Below are positions 1 to 8,851 of a DNA stretch of 34,601 nucleotides, piece after piece; position 1 is the stretch's first letter, and every line of letters begins with the position of its first letter. The stretch comes from an uncultured Prevotellaceae bacterium (GTDB lineage: Bacteria > Bacteroidota > Bacteroidia > Bacteroidales > Bacteroidaceae): contig ONCQ01000026.1 of NCBI GenBank assembly GCA_900316355.1, forward strand, positions 1 to 34,601, given 5' to 3'. The notes beneath the pieces are model-generated. The model did not search any database and was not told where the DNA came from. It saw nothing but the letters and a program-made list of their open reading frames with translations. Made by a program: the position numbers and the translations under genes.

Positions 1-2530
1 TTTTCCGTTTGATGCTCTGTTCAATAGGCGACAGTATTACCCAGGCATCATACGAAGAGAACTCGCAAACGGTATTCTGTTGCTGCACGAAATCGCTCAA
101 ATTCTTTACACTGTCTTTGTTCTCTTTGCTTGTAACAGCACAGATGGTTTTGTGCTGGTTCGCAGACTTGGAAAAAAGGAGAATATTTGTATCGACGGTA
201 GCACTCTCGAAAATCTTTACGCCAGCGAAGTCTATTAACTGTATGGGGTTTGTCTCATCAGCAAAGAACTCTCTTGTCTTTTCACCATAGCCAGCACGCA
301 TCCACTTGTTAGAAGTGATAAAGCAAAGGTGGCCTCCGTTTTTCAATAGTTGCCATCCGCGTTCGTAGAACAGGCAATAGATGTCACCCGTACGGGCAAA
401 GGTCTTGAAATGACAATCTTGATAGAGACGAGCCAGTTCACCGCCATTGTTTTGCAACTGGATATATGGTGGATTGCCAATGACGATGTCGAAACCATCA
501 GTAATGCCGAACATCCATTCAGAGTCAAAGAATGGGCTCACTGCATTCTGGTCGTAAGGATTCCATGCTGCCAGTTGCTCTGCACCGAGTTGGCTTTCGA
601 AGCCTTCAGATAAAAGCTCTGTCAGCTTGCCCCTTAGTTCCTCATCCAGCTTACGAAGCCTTACCTTCTTGGCCGCAGAAGAAGCGTTAAAATGTTGATG
701 ACGGCAATTGCGCAGTTGCTGTTTGATTTCGTTGATTTGGCTATCCACGAATAAATTGCCCTGTACTTCTTTACCTTTGTTTTTCCTTGCTATCAAGGTG
801 TTTGCTGTTACAAATTTGGTTTCAAGGTTAGGCAGCGTAGGGATGCCAAAATTAGGTTTCGATGGGTCTCTCTCGCAGTCGCAAATGAGTGAGATAAAGA
901 AGCGTAATTTTGTTATCTGTGCTGCTATGCTTTGAATGTCGCAACCATAGAGACAGTTCTCTATAATTTTCAACTTCAGGTCGTAGGTCGTCGTATCTGT
1001 ATCTATCTTTTGTAAGACATCCACGATTCGGTTAAGTAATCCCATAGGGAAAGCCCCGGAACCACATGCAGGATCAAAAATCTTCACGCTCTTTAATTTT
1101 CCGGAAATCATCTGGTAATCAGACCATCGCAGTTCGTCGGGCACAAAGTCTGGATGAAAAATCGAGCGCACAAATGAAGAGTCACCGAGGTAAGCAATCA
1201 GACTTTCGTCCACCATGTAGTTTACTATCTCTCGGGGAGTATAGAACGAGCCACTTTGATTACGGGCAGTCTCTTTTGTCTCAGGATTATATGCCCCAAG
1301 AAGATTCTCGAACACCTTACCTAACAACTCTGGGTCGAGAGCCACTTGCTGTTCTTCTGGCGAGTTTTCCTCAATAGTGAAGTTATATCGGCTGAGAATT
1401 GAAATCAGTCCTCGTTGGGGTTCAAAGAAAAGAATATTTGGTATTACGGCGCGATGTTTGTAGCGACCGTCTGCAAATTTCATGTCGTTGCGGCTGAATC
1501 CATCTAAGTTATATGCCACTTCCACACCATCAATATACCGTGTTTTGTCGAGGCATTCAAAAAGACCACCATTCAGGAAGGGCACTTCGGCAAACAAGCT
1601 GATAACTTCCTCCTCACTTATGCAAAACAGTTCAGCGTAGCGATAAAGTGTCTTGATGTCGCGTTTACTTCCTTTTGCAAATTTCCGTTGGTTGCCATCT
1701 TCGTCAGTAATGGCGCGATTAAGTGTGGCGAAAAATAAGTTCTGGAGAATCGCATTATAAAATATCCCATTGCTTTCAGACTGGGCATCAAAGTCTTTGA
1801 GTATTGTTGACAAAAATCTTATGTCAAAGATTCGTTCTGGTATAAGTCCTTTCTGTTTGATAAACCATACGAACATGAGACGTGTTATCAATCGGATAAT
1901 TTTGATGTCAATATCCTCACGGTCATCCTCCTCTATTGTCGTGTCGTTTGGGAATGTAATTCCCGTATCAGGGTCAACGGCCCATTGATACCACTCATAC
2001 AGGTCTTGATAAAATTGTTTTGTTAATGCCTCCACTGAAAAGGCATCCTTGATGTTCTCAAAGGAAATGCCGTTACGCTGCAAAGCATCGAAACGACCTA
2101 CAGGTGTATTATAGTAGTTGTCGCTCTCTCCAAAAACGTAAGTGAAACGTTTGGCGGCTGTGTTTTCACCTTTTATATCGCAGACAAAAGACAAACGCCA
2201 GACGGAACCACTATCAAAGACAACGAGGGCTGCATCGAACTCGCCCCAATTGGGATTGATGAATGACTTGACGAGGTTACGCAAACCAACACGTTTGCGA
2301 GCCACATTGCCATGCTGAATCTGATAATAGAACAAGCCGATGCGGTAGTTATCTGTGGTGTCAATGGCACCAAGGTAGTAGCCTTGTTCGTCATCAGCTG
2401 TACCATCTATGCGCTCTGGTTCTGTTTTCAGCTCGGTAGCATGGAAGTAGTTGCGTAATATGCTCTGCCATTCTTGCTGATTGAACGGCTGCTGAAATAT
2501 CTGTCGCAGGTTGTCTTTGGTATAGGTCAT
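1..2530 (-). CDS. Eco57I-class N6-adenine DNA methyltransferase (type IIG / PglX-like), C-terminus beyond window
   Basis: The reading frame is open from an ATG at 2530 to the left edge, giving 843 visible residues, so the gene is partial. The central part has the N6-adenine methyltransferase signatures: a GSFYTPREIV segment typical of the fold, AdoMet motif I DPACGSG at about residues 486-492 and catalytic motif IV NPPY at 686-689. The last visible residues (WVILSPIEQSIKRK) resemble the start of a TaqI-like target-recognition domain, so specificity probably lies outside the window. In this family one chain usually carries methyltransferase and target recognition together. It is the last visible gene of the defence operon, starting 19 nt after the YhcG-type nuclease. 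I infer that it protects host DNA by adenine methylation. Whether it also cuts, as type IIG enzymes do, cannot be told here. No frame break was found in the visible part. Confidence 0.88.
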   Translation of the reverse strand, partial: MTYTKDNLRQIFQQPFNQQEWQSILRNYFHATELKTEPERIDGTADDEQGYYLGAIDTTDNYRIGLFYYQIQHGNVARKRVGLRNLVKSFINPNWGEFDAALVVFDSGSVWRLSFVCDIKGENTAAKRFTYVFGESDNYYNTPVGRFDALQRNGISFENIKDAFSVEALTKQFYQDLYEWYQWAVDPDTGITFPNDTTIEEDDREDIDIKIIRLITRLMFVWFIKQKGLIPERIFDIRFLSTILKDFDAQSESNGIFYNAILQNLFFATLNRAITDEDGNQRKFAKGSKRDIKTLYRYAELFCISEEEVISLFAEVPFLNGGLFECLDKTRYIDGVEVAYNLDGFSRNDMKFADGRYKHRAVIPNILFFEPQRGLISILSRYNFTIEENSPEEQQVALDPELLGKVFENLLGAYNPETKETARNQSGSFYTPREIVNYMVDESLIAYLGDSSFVRSIFHPDFVPDELRWSDYQMISGKLKSVKIFDPACGSGAFPMGLLNRIVDVLQKIDTDTTTYDLKLKIIENCLYGCDIQSIAAQITKLRFFISLICDCERDPSKPNFGIPTLPNLETKFVTANTLIARKNKGKEVQGNLFVDSQINEIKQQLRNCRHQHFNASSAAKKVRLRKLDEELRGKLTELLSEGFESQLGAEQLAAWNPYDQNAVSPFFDSEWMFGITDGFDIVIGNPPYIQLQNNGGELARLYQDCHFKTFARTGDIYCLFYERGWQLLKNGGHLCFITSNKWMRAGYGEKTREFFADETNPIQLIDFAGVKIFESATVDTNILLFSKSANQHKTICAVTSKENKDSVKNLSDFVQQQNTVCEFSSYDAWVILSPIEQSIKRK

Positions 2531-2549
2531 GATAGGTACGTTTTTGTTG

Positions 2550-3668
2550 TTACTCATTCATCAATTTCTTCAAATCCTCCATATCTGGCAATGCTTGCCT
2601 GATTTCTGGAGGCAATTCCTGAGAAGTGCGATAGGTAGCTACTCCCATTGGCTTAGACGTGTCAGAGAACGAAAGTTCAACGATTTCATCATTTTTTGTT
2701 TTACAGAGGATGATACCAATAGACGGATTCTCATCTGGCAATCTCACATACTTATCAAGAGCCGCAAGATAGAAGTTCATCTTTCCAGTGTATTCCGGTT
2801 TGAACTCACCGCGCTTTAATTCGAAAGCCACGAGGCTTCTCAGACGGCGTGAAAAGAAAAGCAAGTCAACTACAAACTCCTGTCCCGCCACCTCCAATCG
2901 GTACTGATTACCCATGAAGGTGAAGTCGGGACCGAAAGCCATGATGAAGTTCTTTACATTCTGAATGATACGCTGTTCTATCACCCTTTCGTCAACCAAT
3001 TCTGGGTCTTCAATGTTAACGAAGTCGAGCAAGTATTCATCCTTAAACGATTGAAGGGCACGTTGCTTGAAGGCTGCATTATCTATCGTCTTATTGAAGT
3101 TAGTTTGTTGGATATTACCCTCTTTCTTGAAAAGATTTTCAGCAAGATGATATTTTGCTTTTTCGTAAGTCCAGAACTCCTTTGCACTTCGGCGTATATA
3201 AAACAAACGCTCTTCTATTGTTGCCGTTTTTCTGAGTATCTCCCGATGTATTGAGAAACCAACGCTTAAAAAGCAGTCTAAATCTTCTTTCCCTAAATCG
3301 GCAGACGTTATCTGCCGATTTAGTAACTCACTGAAGGATTGATATCTATTCAAATCGGCAGCTAACATCTGCCGATTTAACACAGGACTCCATGCCTCAT
3401 AGAATATGCGCATGTTTTTTATGTTCGTTTCTGAGAATCCCGTAAGTCCTGGTAATTCCTGTTGAAGCATTTTAGAGATAGTTGGAATGGCATTGGTATT
3501 CCAAGCATCTGTACGACTATGTACAGAAACATAGTTTCCTACCCAATAATATAAAGCTAACACTTCTTTGTTAACGTGTCGGGCAGCCCGATAACGACTT
3601 TCAAGGATTGCTTGCTTGATGGTCTTTACTGCATTGAGATATTCTGATGATATGATTGTTTGCTTCAT
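2550..3668 (-). CDS. YhcG/DUF1016-family PDDEXK nuclease
   Basis: This 372-residue protein has the two-part layout of the YhcG family. The N-terminal DUF1016 region (about residues 10-190) is helical, with the LALYYWVGNYV and FSETNIKNMRIFYEAW signatures. The C-terminal PDDEXK nuclease fold shows VVDLLFF (catalytic Asp) and FELKRG (E-x-K). YhcG-type proteins are often found next to restriction-modification genes in Bacteroidetes. Here the gene sits between the helicase (13-nt gap) and the methyltransferase (19-nt gap), which argues for one transcript. It may be the DNA-cleaving part of the locus, or a cargo nuclease. Odd feature: two near-identical palindromes at 3294-3322 and 3352-3378 lie in frame and encode a repeated LNRQ-x4-ADL-like peptide 19 residues apart, just before the PDDEXK half. 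The ATG at 3668 is the only sensible start. Confidence 0.85.
   Translation of the reverse strand: MKQTIISSEYLNAVKTIKQAILESRYRAARHVNKEVLALYYWVGNYVSVHSRTDAWNTNAIPTISKMLQQELPGLTGFSETNIKNMRIFYEAWSPVLNRQMLAADLNRYQSFSELLNRQITSADLGKEDLDCFLSVGFSIHREILRKTATIEERLFYIRRSAKEFWTYEKAKYHLAENLFKKEGNIQQTNFNKTIDNAAFKQRALQSFKDEYLLDFVNIEDPELVDERVIEQRIIQNVKNFIMAFGPDFTFMGNQYRLEVAGQEFVVDLLFFSRRLRSLVAFELKRGEFKPEYTGKMNFYLAALDKYVRLPDENPSIGIILCKTKNDEIVELSFSDTSKPMGVATYRTSQELPPEIRQALPDMEDLKKLMNE
3294..3378. repeat. Two in-frame palindromic elements inside the YhcG gene
   Basis: Copy 1 (3294-3322) has perfect 12-bp arms around a 5-nt loop. Copy 2 (3352-3378) has perfect 10-bp arms around a 7-nt loop. Both share the arm AAATCGGCAG/CTGCCGATTT and differ only in the loop. 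They start exactly 57 bp (19 codons) apart, so the frame is kept and the protein gains two similar peptides (LNRQMLAADL and LNRQITSADL). Confidence 0.9.
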
Positions 3669-3680
3669 GCCTATAAAATC

Positions 3681-6600
3681 CTAAATAAAAGTCTCGGAAA
3701 TAATGATTTGCGGGTCGCTGACTTTGGGTACAGCCTTTTCCTGCATTTCGTTGCTCATGGTCTGGTACTCATCAATGAGTTCAGCTAACGTCCGTTTCAG
3801 CTTGGTTTCGTCTTCCTTGATTTGTACTTTATCGCCCTTGTAGGGCTTAGAGAGGTCACGCAAGCGACGGGGTAATTGGGTATATATACCTTTATTTATA
3901 TAGTCAGTAAGAATATGGCATTGCACCTTTGTTGTATTGTCCGATATCACTTGAGAAATCCTGCGAAGGAAGTTCAGAGCTGTCTTTGAGATGTTGTCAA
4001 GGTCTGTACGATTGATAGATGCATCATCGGCAGCCTCCACATATTCTGAGGTATATTTTTGCAAGGCACGGTTGACGTGGTCGTAGTTCTTACTGTCAGG
4101 GAGGAACGGAGCTGCCTGCTCTCCTGGCTTTGCCTTCAGATACTTGATGGCCTCCAGGAAATCGATAGGCTTTACAGTCTTATCGGTAGCGAGATAGAAT
4201 TCGGTCTTCACGTCGGATGAGACATAGACAATAGACTTGTCCGTATGTTTGCCTGTGCTGCGAGCCACGCGACTCTTCAACGGCAGTTGCTTCACCTTTT
4301 CGTATAGTTCGCGGTTGTTGTGAAAGACTTCACGCAGTTCACGTATCAAAGCTAACTTCTCGTCCATGCTGTCCTTCACATTACTATCGAACATCTGGAA
4401 TTGCTTGACGATTTCTTCCTTGGAATAAATCTGCACATCCTCTCCAAAAGCAGAGTGGAAGCCCTGCAACTTAATAAGGGCATTCTCGTAAAGCTGGATT
4501 TGTTCATTGCCTTGCGGGGATGGATAGAACATATAATTATATATGCACTCTGCTACAGAGCCAATACGATTTACACGTCCAATGCGCTGCATCAACCGAG
4601 AGGCATTCCAAGGGGAATCATAATTGACAATGATATGAGAACGATGCAGGTTGACACCTTCAGCCAACACATCAGAGGTGAGGATGATGTTGTATTGGTC
4701 TTTCTGTTCTTCGCTATTGGCATCGAAGTTTTCTTTGATGATCGTGGCTTTCTTGTCGCGATTGTCAGCAGTAATGGTCAATATGTCTTTCCTGCCCAAT
4801 TCAGTTTCTAATCGGCCTTTGAGATAATTAAGTGTATCAACACTTTCAGAGAATACCACCAACTTACCTGAAACGTTCCGGCTATCGAAGAATTCTGTTT
4901 CCAGCTTCTTACGGAATAGGTCATATTTCTGGTCATCGTGTTCTTTCTGCCAATCGGCATTCAAGGCTTCAAGTACCTGCTTGTCGTGGCGAAGCATTTC
5001 GATGAAATCAGGTTCGAAATCGTCAGACTGATAAAGAATATCGCTTTCCTGATAACCTTTCTTCATGGCCAGTTCAATAATCTGGTCCAGCTCCATACCT
5101 TTTGCCTGCAACTCTTTCACATTCAACTCTGGGGCAATGATGACCTTGTTTTCGGCAAACATCTTTAGCATGTCGTTGGTGATGCGAAGCAAGGTGGCCA
5201 AAGAAAGCTTGAAGGCATGGAAACTACTTTCCAGACGCTTTACCATGTGAACACGATAGATGCCTGCCAACGTCTGGCCAACATGAACGGCGTTACGATA
5301 CCTGGCGCGATATTCTGGCTTCAAGAATTCAACAGCACGATAGCGGGCATAATGCAAATGAGGATTGAATCCATCATCCGATAACACATTCAATGTGTAG
5401 AAGAAACGCTGACTGGTGTTAGCATCCATCTCGTATTCAAGTGAGATAGGGGGCTGAGGTTTTGGGAAAATAATACCTTGTGTCTGTAAGTCCTTCTTAT
5501 ACTCAGGGTCGTTCTCGATATTGTGGCGAGTACGGCGGACAGTGACTTTGTCGATAACCCTTTCACGAATTACCTCATAGATTCTATCTACATCTGCAGT
5601 CACATCTCGAGTCTCGCGCTCTTTCATCAATATTCTGTATTCCTTGATGTACTCTGCAAAGAACCCTTTTAGATTGGGTATGCCATCAATCGTACAGTTT
5701 TGACTGTCTTGGAATAACAAAAGAAGATTGAGCAAGTCGTCTGGACGGTTATTCAAAGGCGTCGCAGAAAGCAGCATCACTTTCTTACGTTGGTTCTTTA
5801 ACAAGCCTGCGTTTACGCAATCTGCCTTACAGATCTTCTGCAGTTCATCATACTTGCCTGCGCCATCATTGCGGAAGCCATGTGCCTCATCTACGATAAT
5901 CAAGTCAAACTCTTCCTTGGCCTTGTACTGCTCTTTCCCCTCCAGCACACTTGCAAGTTTCCCATTAGTAATGAACTGCGCTTTTCTGGAAATGCCAAAC
6001 ATCTTGAACGTATTTTCCCAGTTCTCGCGAAGAGCCGGAGGGAATACCACTAGAATGCTTGTGCTCTTGCCGTTCGCCTCTATGAACCGCTTGGCTATCA
6101 TGGTCGCTATCATCGTCTTGCCAAGACCCACCACGTCTGCAAGGAACAGGCCATTATGGCGCATCAACATTTGAAATCCTTGAATTACAGCATCCGTCTG
6201 GTATTTCAGTTCCATAACGCCATTGGGCAACTGAATGGAGAAATCATCCTCAATTTGATCACCAAAAGTGTCAATGAGTACCTTCAAATAGATTTCGTAT
6301 GGTGTAGGTTGATTACCTAAGTAGGTCTTTTGCTTGATGCTTTCGATATCCTCTAATGTCAGTGCAACGGCTTCTTCCCATAATTTCTTAAACTCAGAAT
6401 GACAGTAGTCCACATCATCGAAGTCCTTCATGGCTACATTCAACTCATATCGGGGTGACTGCGTTGTTCCAAGTCCAGAATCAGAGATGTTGGAGGAGCC
6501 CATGATAACCCAGCCGTCAGTATTCTCATTGTGGTTATGGGGAAGGCAAAGGTAGAACTTTGCATGAAGATTCTTGGTGGCATGAATCTTCATCTGGAGC

Positions 6601-6959
6601 CTGCCTTCTACGAGGTCTTGACACATCTGCAAGATGCCTTCCTCCACCTCTGGAGCATAACGTGCATTGACGATGTCTTGCCTGAACTCCTCGTCATAGA
6701 CGACTTTTGCTTTCTCGGCACTCTCCAACATGAGCATTGTCTTGTTGTGCCGACGGAAAATATCATCAATATTTATGCCCACCAAAATCTTAATCTCTTC
6801 TACGTTGCCCAACTCTTTGCGCAGTTTGAAATATCCGGAAGAACGGAAGAAGCCAACAACGGCTAGGAAACGGTCAAAGTTGGCCATGCCAGAAGCGATG
6901 CCCTTAAGCTTGTCAAAGAGGGTGTTGCCTGTATCGTTATTGAAAAATTTACTACTCAT
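3681..6959 (-). CDS. PLD-SNF2 helicase fusion, putative anti-phage defence protein
   Basis: A 1092-residue protein. The N-terminal ~200 residues form a phospholipase D-like domain with one visible HKD-type half-site (HAK at 132-134, then GSSNIS at 154-159). A superfamily 2 SNF2-type helicase follows: Walker A VGLGKT (277-282), DEAH (357-360), motif III SATP (398-401), motif V LAEGVN (765-770) and motif VI QRIGRVNRIG (791-800). The last ~290 residues are unassigned. Such proteins use ATP to move along DNA, and the PLD domain could act as nuclease or only bind DNA. With an adenine methyltransferase and a PDDEXK nuclease behind it, a restriction-like role is likely. DISARM has the same activities on separate proteins, but I see no DrmB, so I do not call this DISARM. 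It is the first gene of its operon, with an ATG at 6959 and a long leader. Confidence 0.85.
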   Translation of the reverse strand: MSSKFFNNDTGNTLFDKLKGIASGMANFDRFLAVVGFFRSSGYFKLRKELGNVEEIKILVGINIDDIFRRHNKTMLMLESAEKAKVVYDEEFRQDIVNARYAPEVEEGILQMCQDLVEGRLQMKIHATKNLHAKFYLCLPHNHNENTDGWVIMGSSNISDSGLGTTQSPRYELNVAMKDFDDVDYCHSEFKKLWEEAVALTLEDIESIKQKTYLGNQPTPYEIYLKVLIDTFGDQIEDDFSIQLPNGVMELKYQTDAVIQGFQMLMRHNGLFLADVVGLGKTMIATMIAKRFIEANGKSTSILVVFPPALRENWENTFKMFGISRKAQFITNGKLASVLEGKEQYKAKEEFDLIIVDEAHGFRNDGAGKYDELQKICKADCVNAGLLKNQRKKVMLLSATPLNNRPDDLLNLLLLFQDSQNCTIDGIPNLKGFFAEYIKEYRILMKERETRDVTADVDRIYEVIRERVIDKVTVRRTRHNIENDPEYKKDLQTQGIIFPKPQPPISLEYEMDANTSQRFFYTLNVLSDDGFNPHLHYARYRAVEFLKPEYRARYRNAVHVGQTLAGIYRVHMVKRLESSFHAFKLSLATLLRITNDMLKMFAENKVIIAPELNVKELQAKGMELDQIIELAMKKGYQESDILYQSDDFEPDFIEMLRHDKQVLEALNADWQKEHDDQKYDLFRKKLETEFFDSRNVSGKLVVFSESVDTLNYLKGRLETELGRKDILTITADNRDKKATIIKENFDANSEEQKDQYNIILTSDVLAEGVNLHRSHIIVNYDSPWNASRLMQRIGRVNRIGSVAECIYNYMFYPSPQGNEQIQLYENALIKLQGFHSAFGEDVQIYSKEEIVKQFQMFDSNVKDSMDEKLALIRELREVFHNNRELYEKVKQLPLKSRVARSTGKHTDKSIVYVSSDVKTEFYLATDKTVKPIDFLEAIKYLKAKPGEQAAPFLPDSKNYDHVNRALQKYTSEYVEAADDASINRTDLDNISKTALNFLRRISQVISDNTTKVQCHILTDYINKGIYTQLPRRLRDLSKPYKGDKVQIKEDETKLKRTLAELIDEYQTMSNEMQEKAVPKVSDPQIIISETFI

Positions 6960-7263
6960 GTTGTGTATCTATTAGTCTGTGATACGTTCTTTCTTATCAC
7001 ATACAATTCCTCCAATGTCTTGTTTGTCGAAACGAGCAACGCGCGAAAGCCCCACGCCGATGAATATACTGAGTCCTCTGGCCTATATGGCCAATGGGGG
7101 CTGTCATATAAACATCCCAAGGGGCGTTGCCGTTGCTTTGAATTTTGACAGAGTGTTCGAACTTGCGAGATTCTTACTTCGTCAAAGCCAAAGCGTTAGA
7201 TAACGCCTTTAATGTATGTAGTTCCACCTTCTCAGCTCTCCAAGAGCCTTTTTTCGGGTGATG
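6960..7263 (-). ncRNA. Long structured 5' leader (candidate regulatory RNA) of the defence operon
   Basis: About 300 nt separate the helicase ATG from its predicted transcription start. I find no convincing ORF on the minus strand here. The RNA can fold: an outer AGCCCC/GGGGCT stem (7048-7053 with 7097-7102) encloses a GGCC-TATAT-GGCC hairpin (7080-7092), and a GCGTTA/TAACGC hairpin lies near 7196-7209. Two overlapping plus-strand ORFs (6963-7148, 6979-7203) look like chance products of this sequence. I cannot match it to a named RNA family. A leader this long is unusual for the window, where other leaders are about 10-50 nt. Confidence 0.4.
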
Positions 7264-7269
7264 ACGCGA

Positions 7270-7277
7270 CAAAGTTA
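7270..7277 (-). promoter_or_regulatory. Promoter -7 box of the defence operon
   Basis: Read on the minus strand this is TAACTTTG, an exact match to the Bacteroidetes -7 consensus TAnnTTTG. At the expected 20-bp distance there is TTTT (7298-7301), one mismatch from the TTTG -33 box. The predicted transcription start is near 7263. Confidence 0.55.
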
Positions 7278-7348
7278 CACAATTAGGTGAAAAGTGAAAA
7301 ATAAAAGCACGGAAAATTGCGGAAAGGAACGGAAATACGCGGAAAGGA

Positions 7349-7380
7349 AACGCTCCGCTATCGTGGGACAGCGGAGCGTT
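7349..7380 (-). terminator. Stem-loop terminator after nqrF
   Basis: Perfect 11-bp inverted repeat (AACGCTCCGCT / AGCGGAGCGTT) with a 10-nt loop, 20 bp beyond the nqrF stop. No strong U tract follows on the minus strand, so termination is inferred from position and stem strength. It also separates nqr from the defence-operon promoter. Confidence 0.65.
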
Positions 7381-7400
7381 GGTTTGAGGGTTGGCTGGTA

Positions 7401-8690
7401 TTAACCGCCAAAGTTATCGAAGCGGATCATGTCGTCTTCGACGCCGAGGCTGTGCAGGAGGTCGAGGACGGTCTTGGCCATCATTGGAGGACCGCAGAGG
7501 TAGTACTCACAGTCTTCGGGTGCCTCATGAGCCTTGAGGTAGGTGTCGCCCATGACGGGAGCCACGAAGCCCGGGGTGTACTTGATTCCAACTGCATCGG
7601 CCTTGGGATCGGGACGGTCGAGAGCGAGGTGGAAGTGGAAGTTGGGGAAGTCCTTCTCGAGCTGCAGGAAGTCGTCGAGGAAAGGAATCTCCTCCAGCGC
7701 ACGGGCACCATAGAAGTAGTGCATGGGGCGCTTGCGGTCTTCCTCCTTCACGCCGTGGCCCTTGAGCATGTGCATGATCTGAGCACGCAGGGGAGCCATA
7801 CCGGCACCACCGCCGACCCAAATCATCTCGCGGCCTGTGCCGTACTGCGGACGGAACTCACCGTAAGGGCCACTCATGATGACCTTGTCACCGGGTTTGA
7901 GGCTGAAGATGTACGAAGAGGCAATACCCGGGTTGACATCCATGAAGCCGGGACCCTGATCCTTCGGCTTGAAGGGAGGCGTGGCGATACGGACGTTGAG
8001 GGTGATGATGTCGCCCTCGTCGGGGTAGTTAGCCATGGAGTAAGCACGGATGGTGGGTTCGGGGTTCTTACACTTGAGCGGGAAAAGACCGAACTTCTCC
8101 CATGCGGGCAGATAGGTGTCGCCGATGAGGGACTTGTCGAAGTCCTTGTCGTAGTCGATGCAGTCGAAAGCGGGAATCTTGATCTGAGCGTAGGAGCCGG
8201 GCTCGAAGTCCATGTGCTCGCCAGCAGGCAGAGCCACCTTGTACTCCTTGATGAACGTTGCCACGTTCTTGTTGCCGATAACGGTGCACTCCCACTCCTT
8301 GACGCCGAGGACGCTGTCGGGCACTTTGATGCCGAGGTCGCCCTTGACCTTGCACTGGCAGCCGAGGCGCCAGTGGTCCTTCTGTTCCTTACGGGTGAAG
8401 TGTCCCTTCTCAGAGTCAAGAATCTCACCGCCACCTTCTACGACCTGACATTTGCACTGGCCGCAGGAACCCTTACCACCACAGGCTGAGGGGAGATAGA
8501 CACCTTCAGCGGCGAGGGTGGAGAGCAGGCTGGCACCCTGGGGCACGGACAGCGTGTCCTTGCCATTCATTGTAATCGTGACATTACCACTCGGCGAGAG
8601 GTATGCCTTTGCTACAAGCAGAATGATGACCAGCGCGATGATAATCACGAGGAAGACCACAATGCTTGTGAGAATTAATGATGTATTCAT
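7401..8690 (-). CDS. nqrF: Na+-translocating NADH:quinone reductase subunit F
   Basis: NADH-oxidising entry subunit of the Na+-NQR complex, 429 residues, typical length. It has an N-terminal membrane anchor (about residues 5-27) and a plant-type 2Fe-2S ferredoxin domain with ligands Cys70, Cys76, Cys79 and Cys111. The FAD-binding motif RAYS is at 215-218, and the NADH-binding part has GGGAGMAP at 293-300 and CGPPMM near the C-terminus. Electrons pass from NADH to FAD to 2Fe-2S and on to the membrane subunits. It is the last gene of nqrABCDEF and is separated from nqrE by 161 bp holding a pair of inverted GC-rich hairpin elements, unlike the near-zero gap between nqrD and nqrE. Those hairpins might lower its expression relative to the upstream genes. 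Confidence 0.97.
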   Translation of the reverse strand: MNTSLILTSIVVFLVIIIALVIILLVAKAYLSPSGNVTITMNGKDTLSVPQGASLLSTLAAEGVYLPSACGGKGSCGQCKCQVVEGGGEILDSEKGHFTRKEQKDHWRLGCQCKVKGDLGIKVPDSVLGVKEWECTVIGNKNVATFIKEYKVALPAGEHMDFEPGSYAQIKIPAFDCIDYDKDFDKSLIGDTYLPAWEKFGLFPLKCKNPEPTIRAYSMANYPDEGDIITLNVRIATPPFKPKDQGPGFMDVNPGIASSYIFSLKPGDKVIMSGPYGEFRPQYGTGREMIWVGGGAGMAPLRAQIMHMLKGHGVKEEDRKRPMHYFYGARALEEIPFLDDFLQLEKDFPNFHFHLALDRPDPKADAVGIKYTPGFVAPVMGDTYLKAHEAPEDCEYYLCGPPMMAKTVLDLLHSLGVEDDMIRFDNFGG

Positions 8691-8697
8691 AATTGAA

Positions 8698-8849
8698 GAC
8701 CCACCCCCTTACCCCTCCCGTTAGGGAGGGGAGCGGCTAGCGCTTGGAAGTTTATAGGGTCATTCTTTTAATGATTAATGATTAGACTTTGTTTAACGTA
8801 ACACCCCGCAGGCTCTCCCCTCCCTTACGGGAGGGGTCGGGGGTGGGTC
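8698..8849. repeat. Inverted pair of GC-rich hairpin elements (BIME/REP-like)
   Basis: Element A (8698-8733) and element B (8811-8849) are inverted copies of each other. Each begins or ends with GACCCACCCCC and contains a perfect 8-bp hairpin CCCCTCCC/GGGAGGGG with a 4-nt loop (8712-8731 and 8817-8836). About 78 bp lie between them. Element B ends 2 bp from the nqrE stop and element A begins 7 bp upstream of the nqrF ATG. The arrangement resembles paired REP elements of other bacteria. Confidence 0.8.
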
Positions 8850-8851
8850 TG

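Noticed and set aside
3681-6959. Calling the locus DISARM
   Set aside because: No DrmB/DUF1998 partner and the helicase/PLD are fused; only the activities are shared.
6963-7203. Two plus-strand ORFs in the defence-operon leader (61 and 74 codons)
   Set aside because: Overlap in different frames, cover the structured stem region and have no promoter; kept only as a note to the leader.
7240-7257. Plus-strand terminator (GCTCT-CCA-AGAGC then T6)
   Set aside because: The stem is only 5 bp and no plus-strand gene precedes it; it more likely forms the start of the minus-strand leader.
7317-8489. 390-codon plus-strand ORF over nqrF
   Set aside because: Antisense shadow of nqrF; ends in the nqrF terminator region and lacks any known motif.
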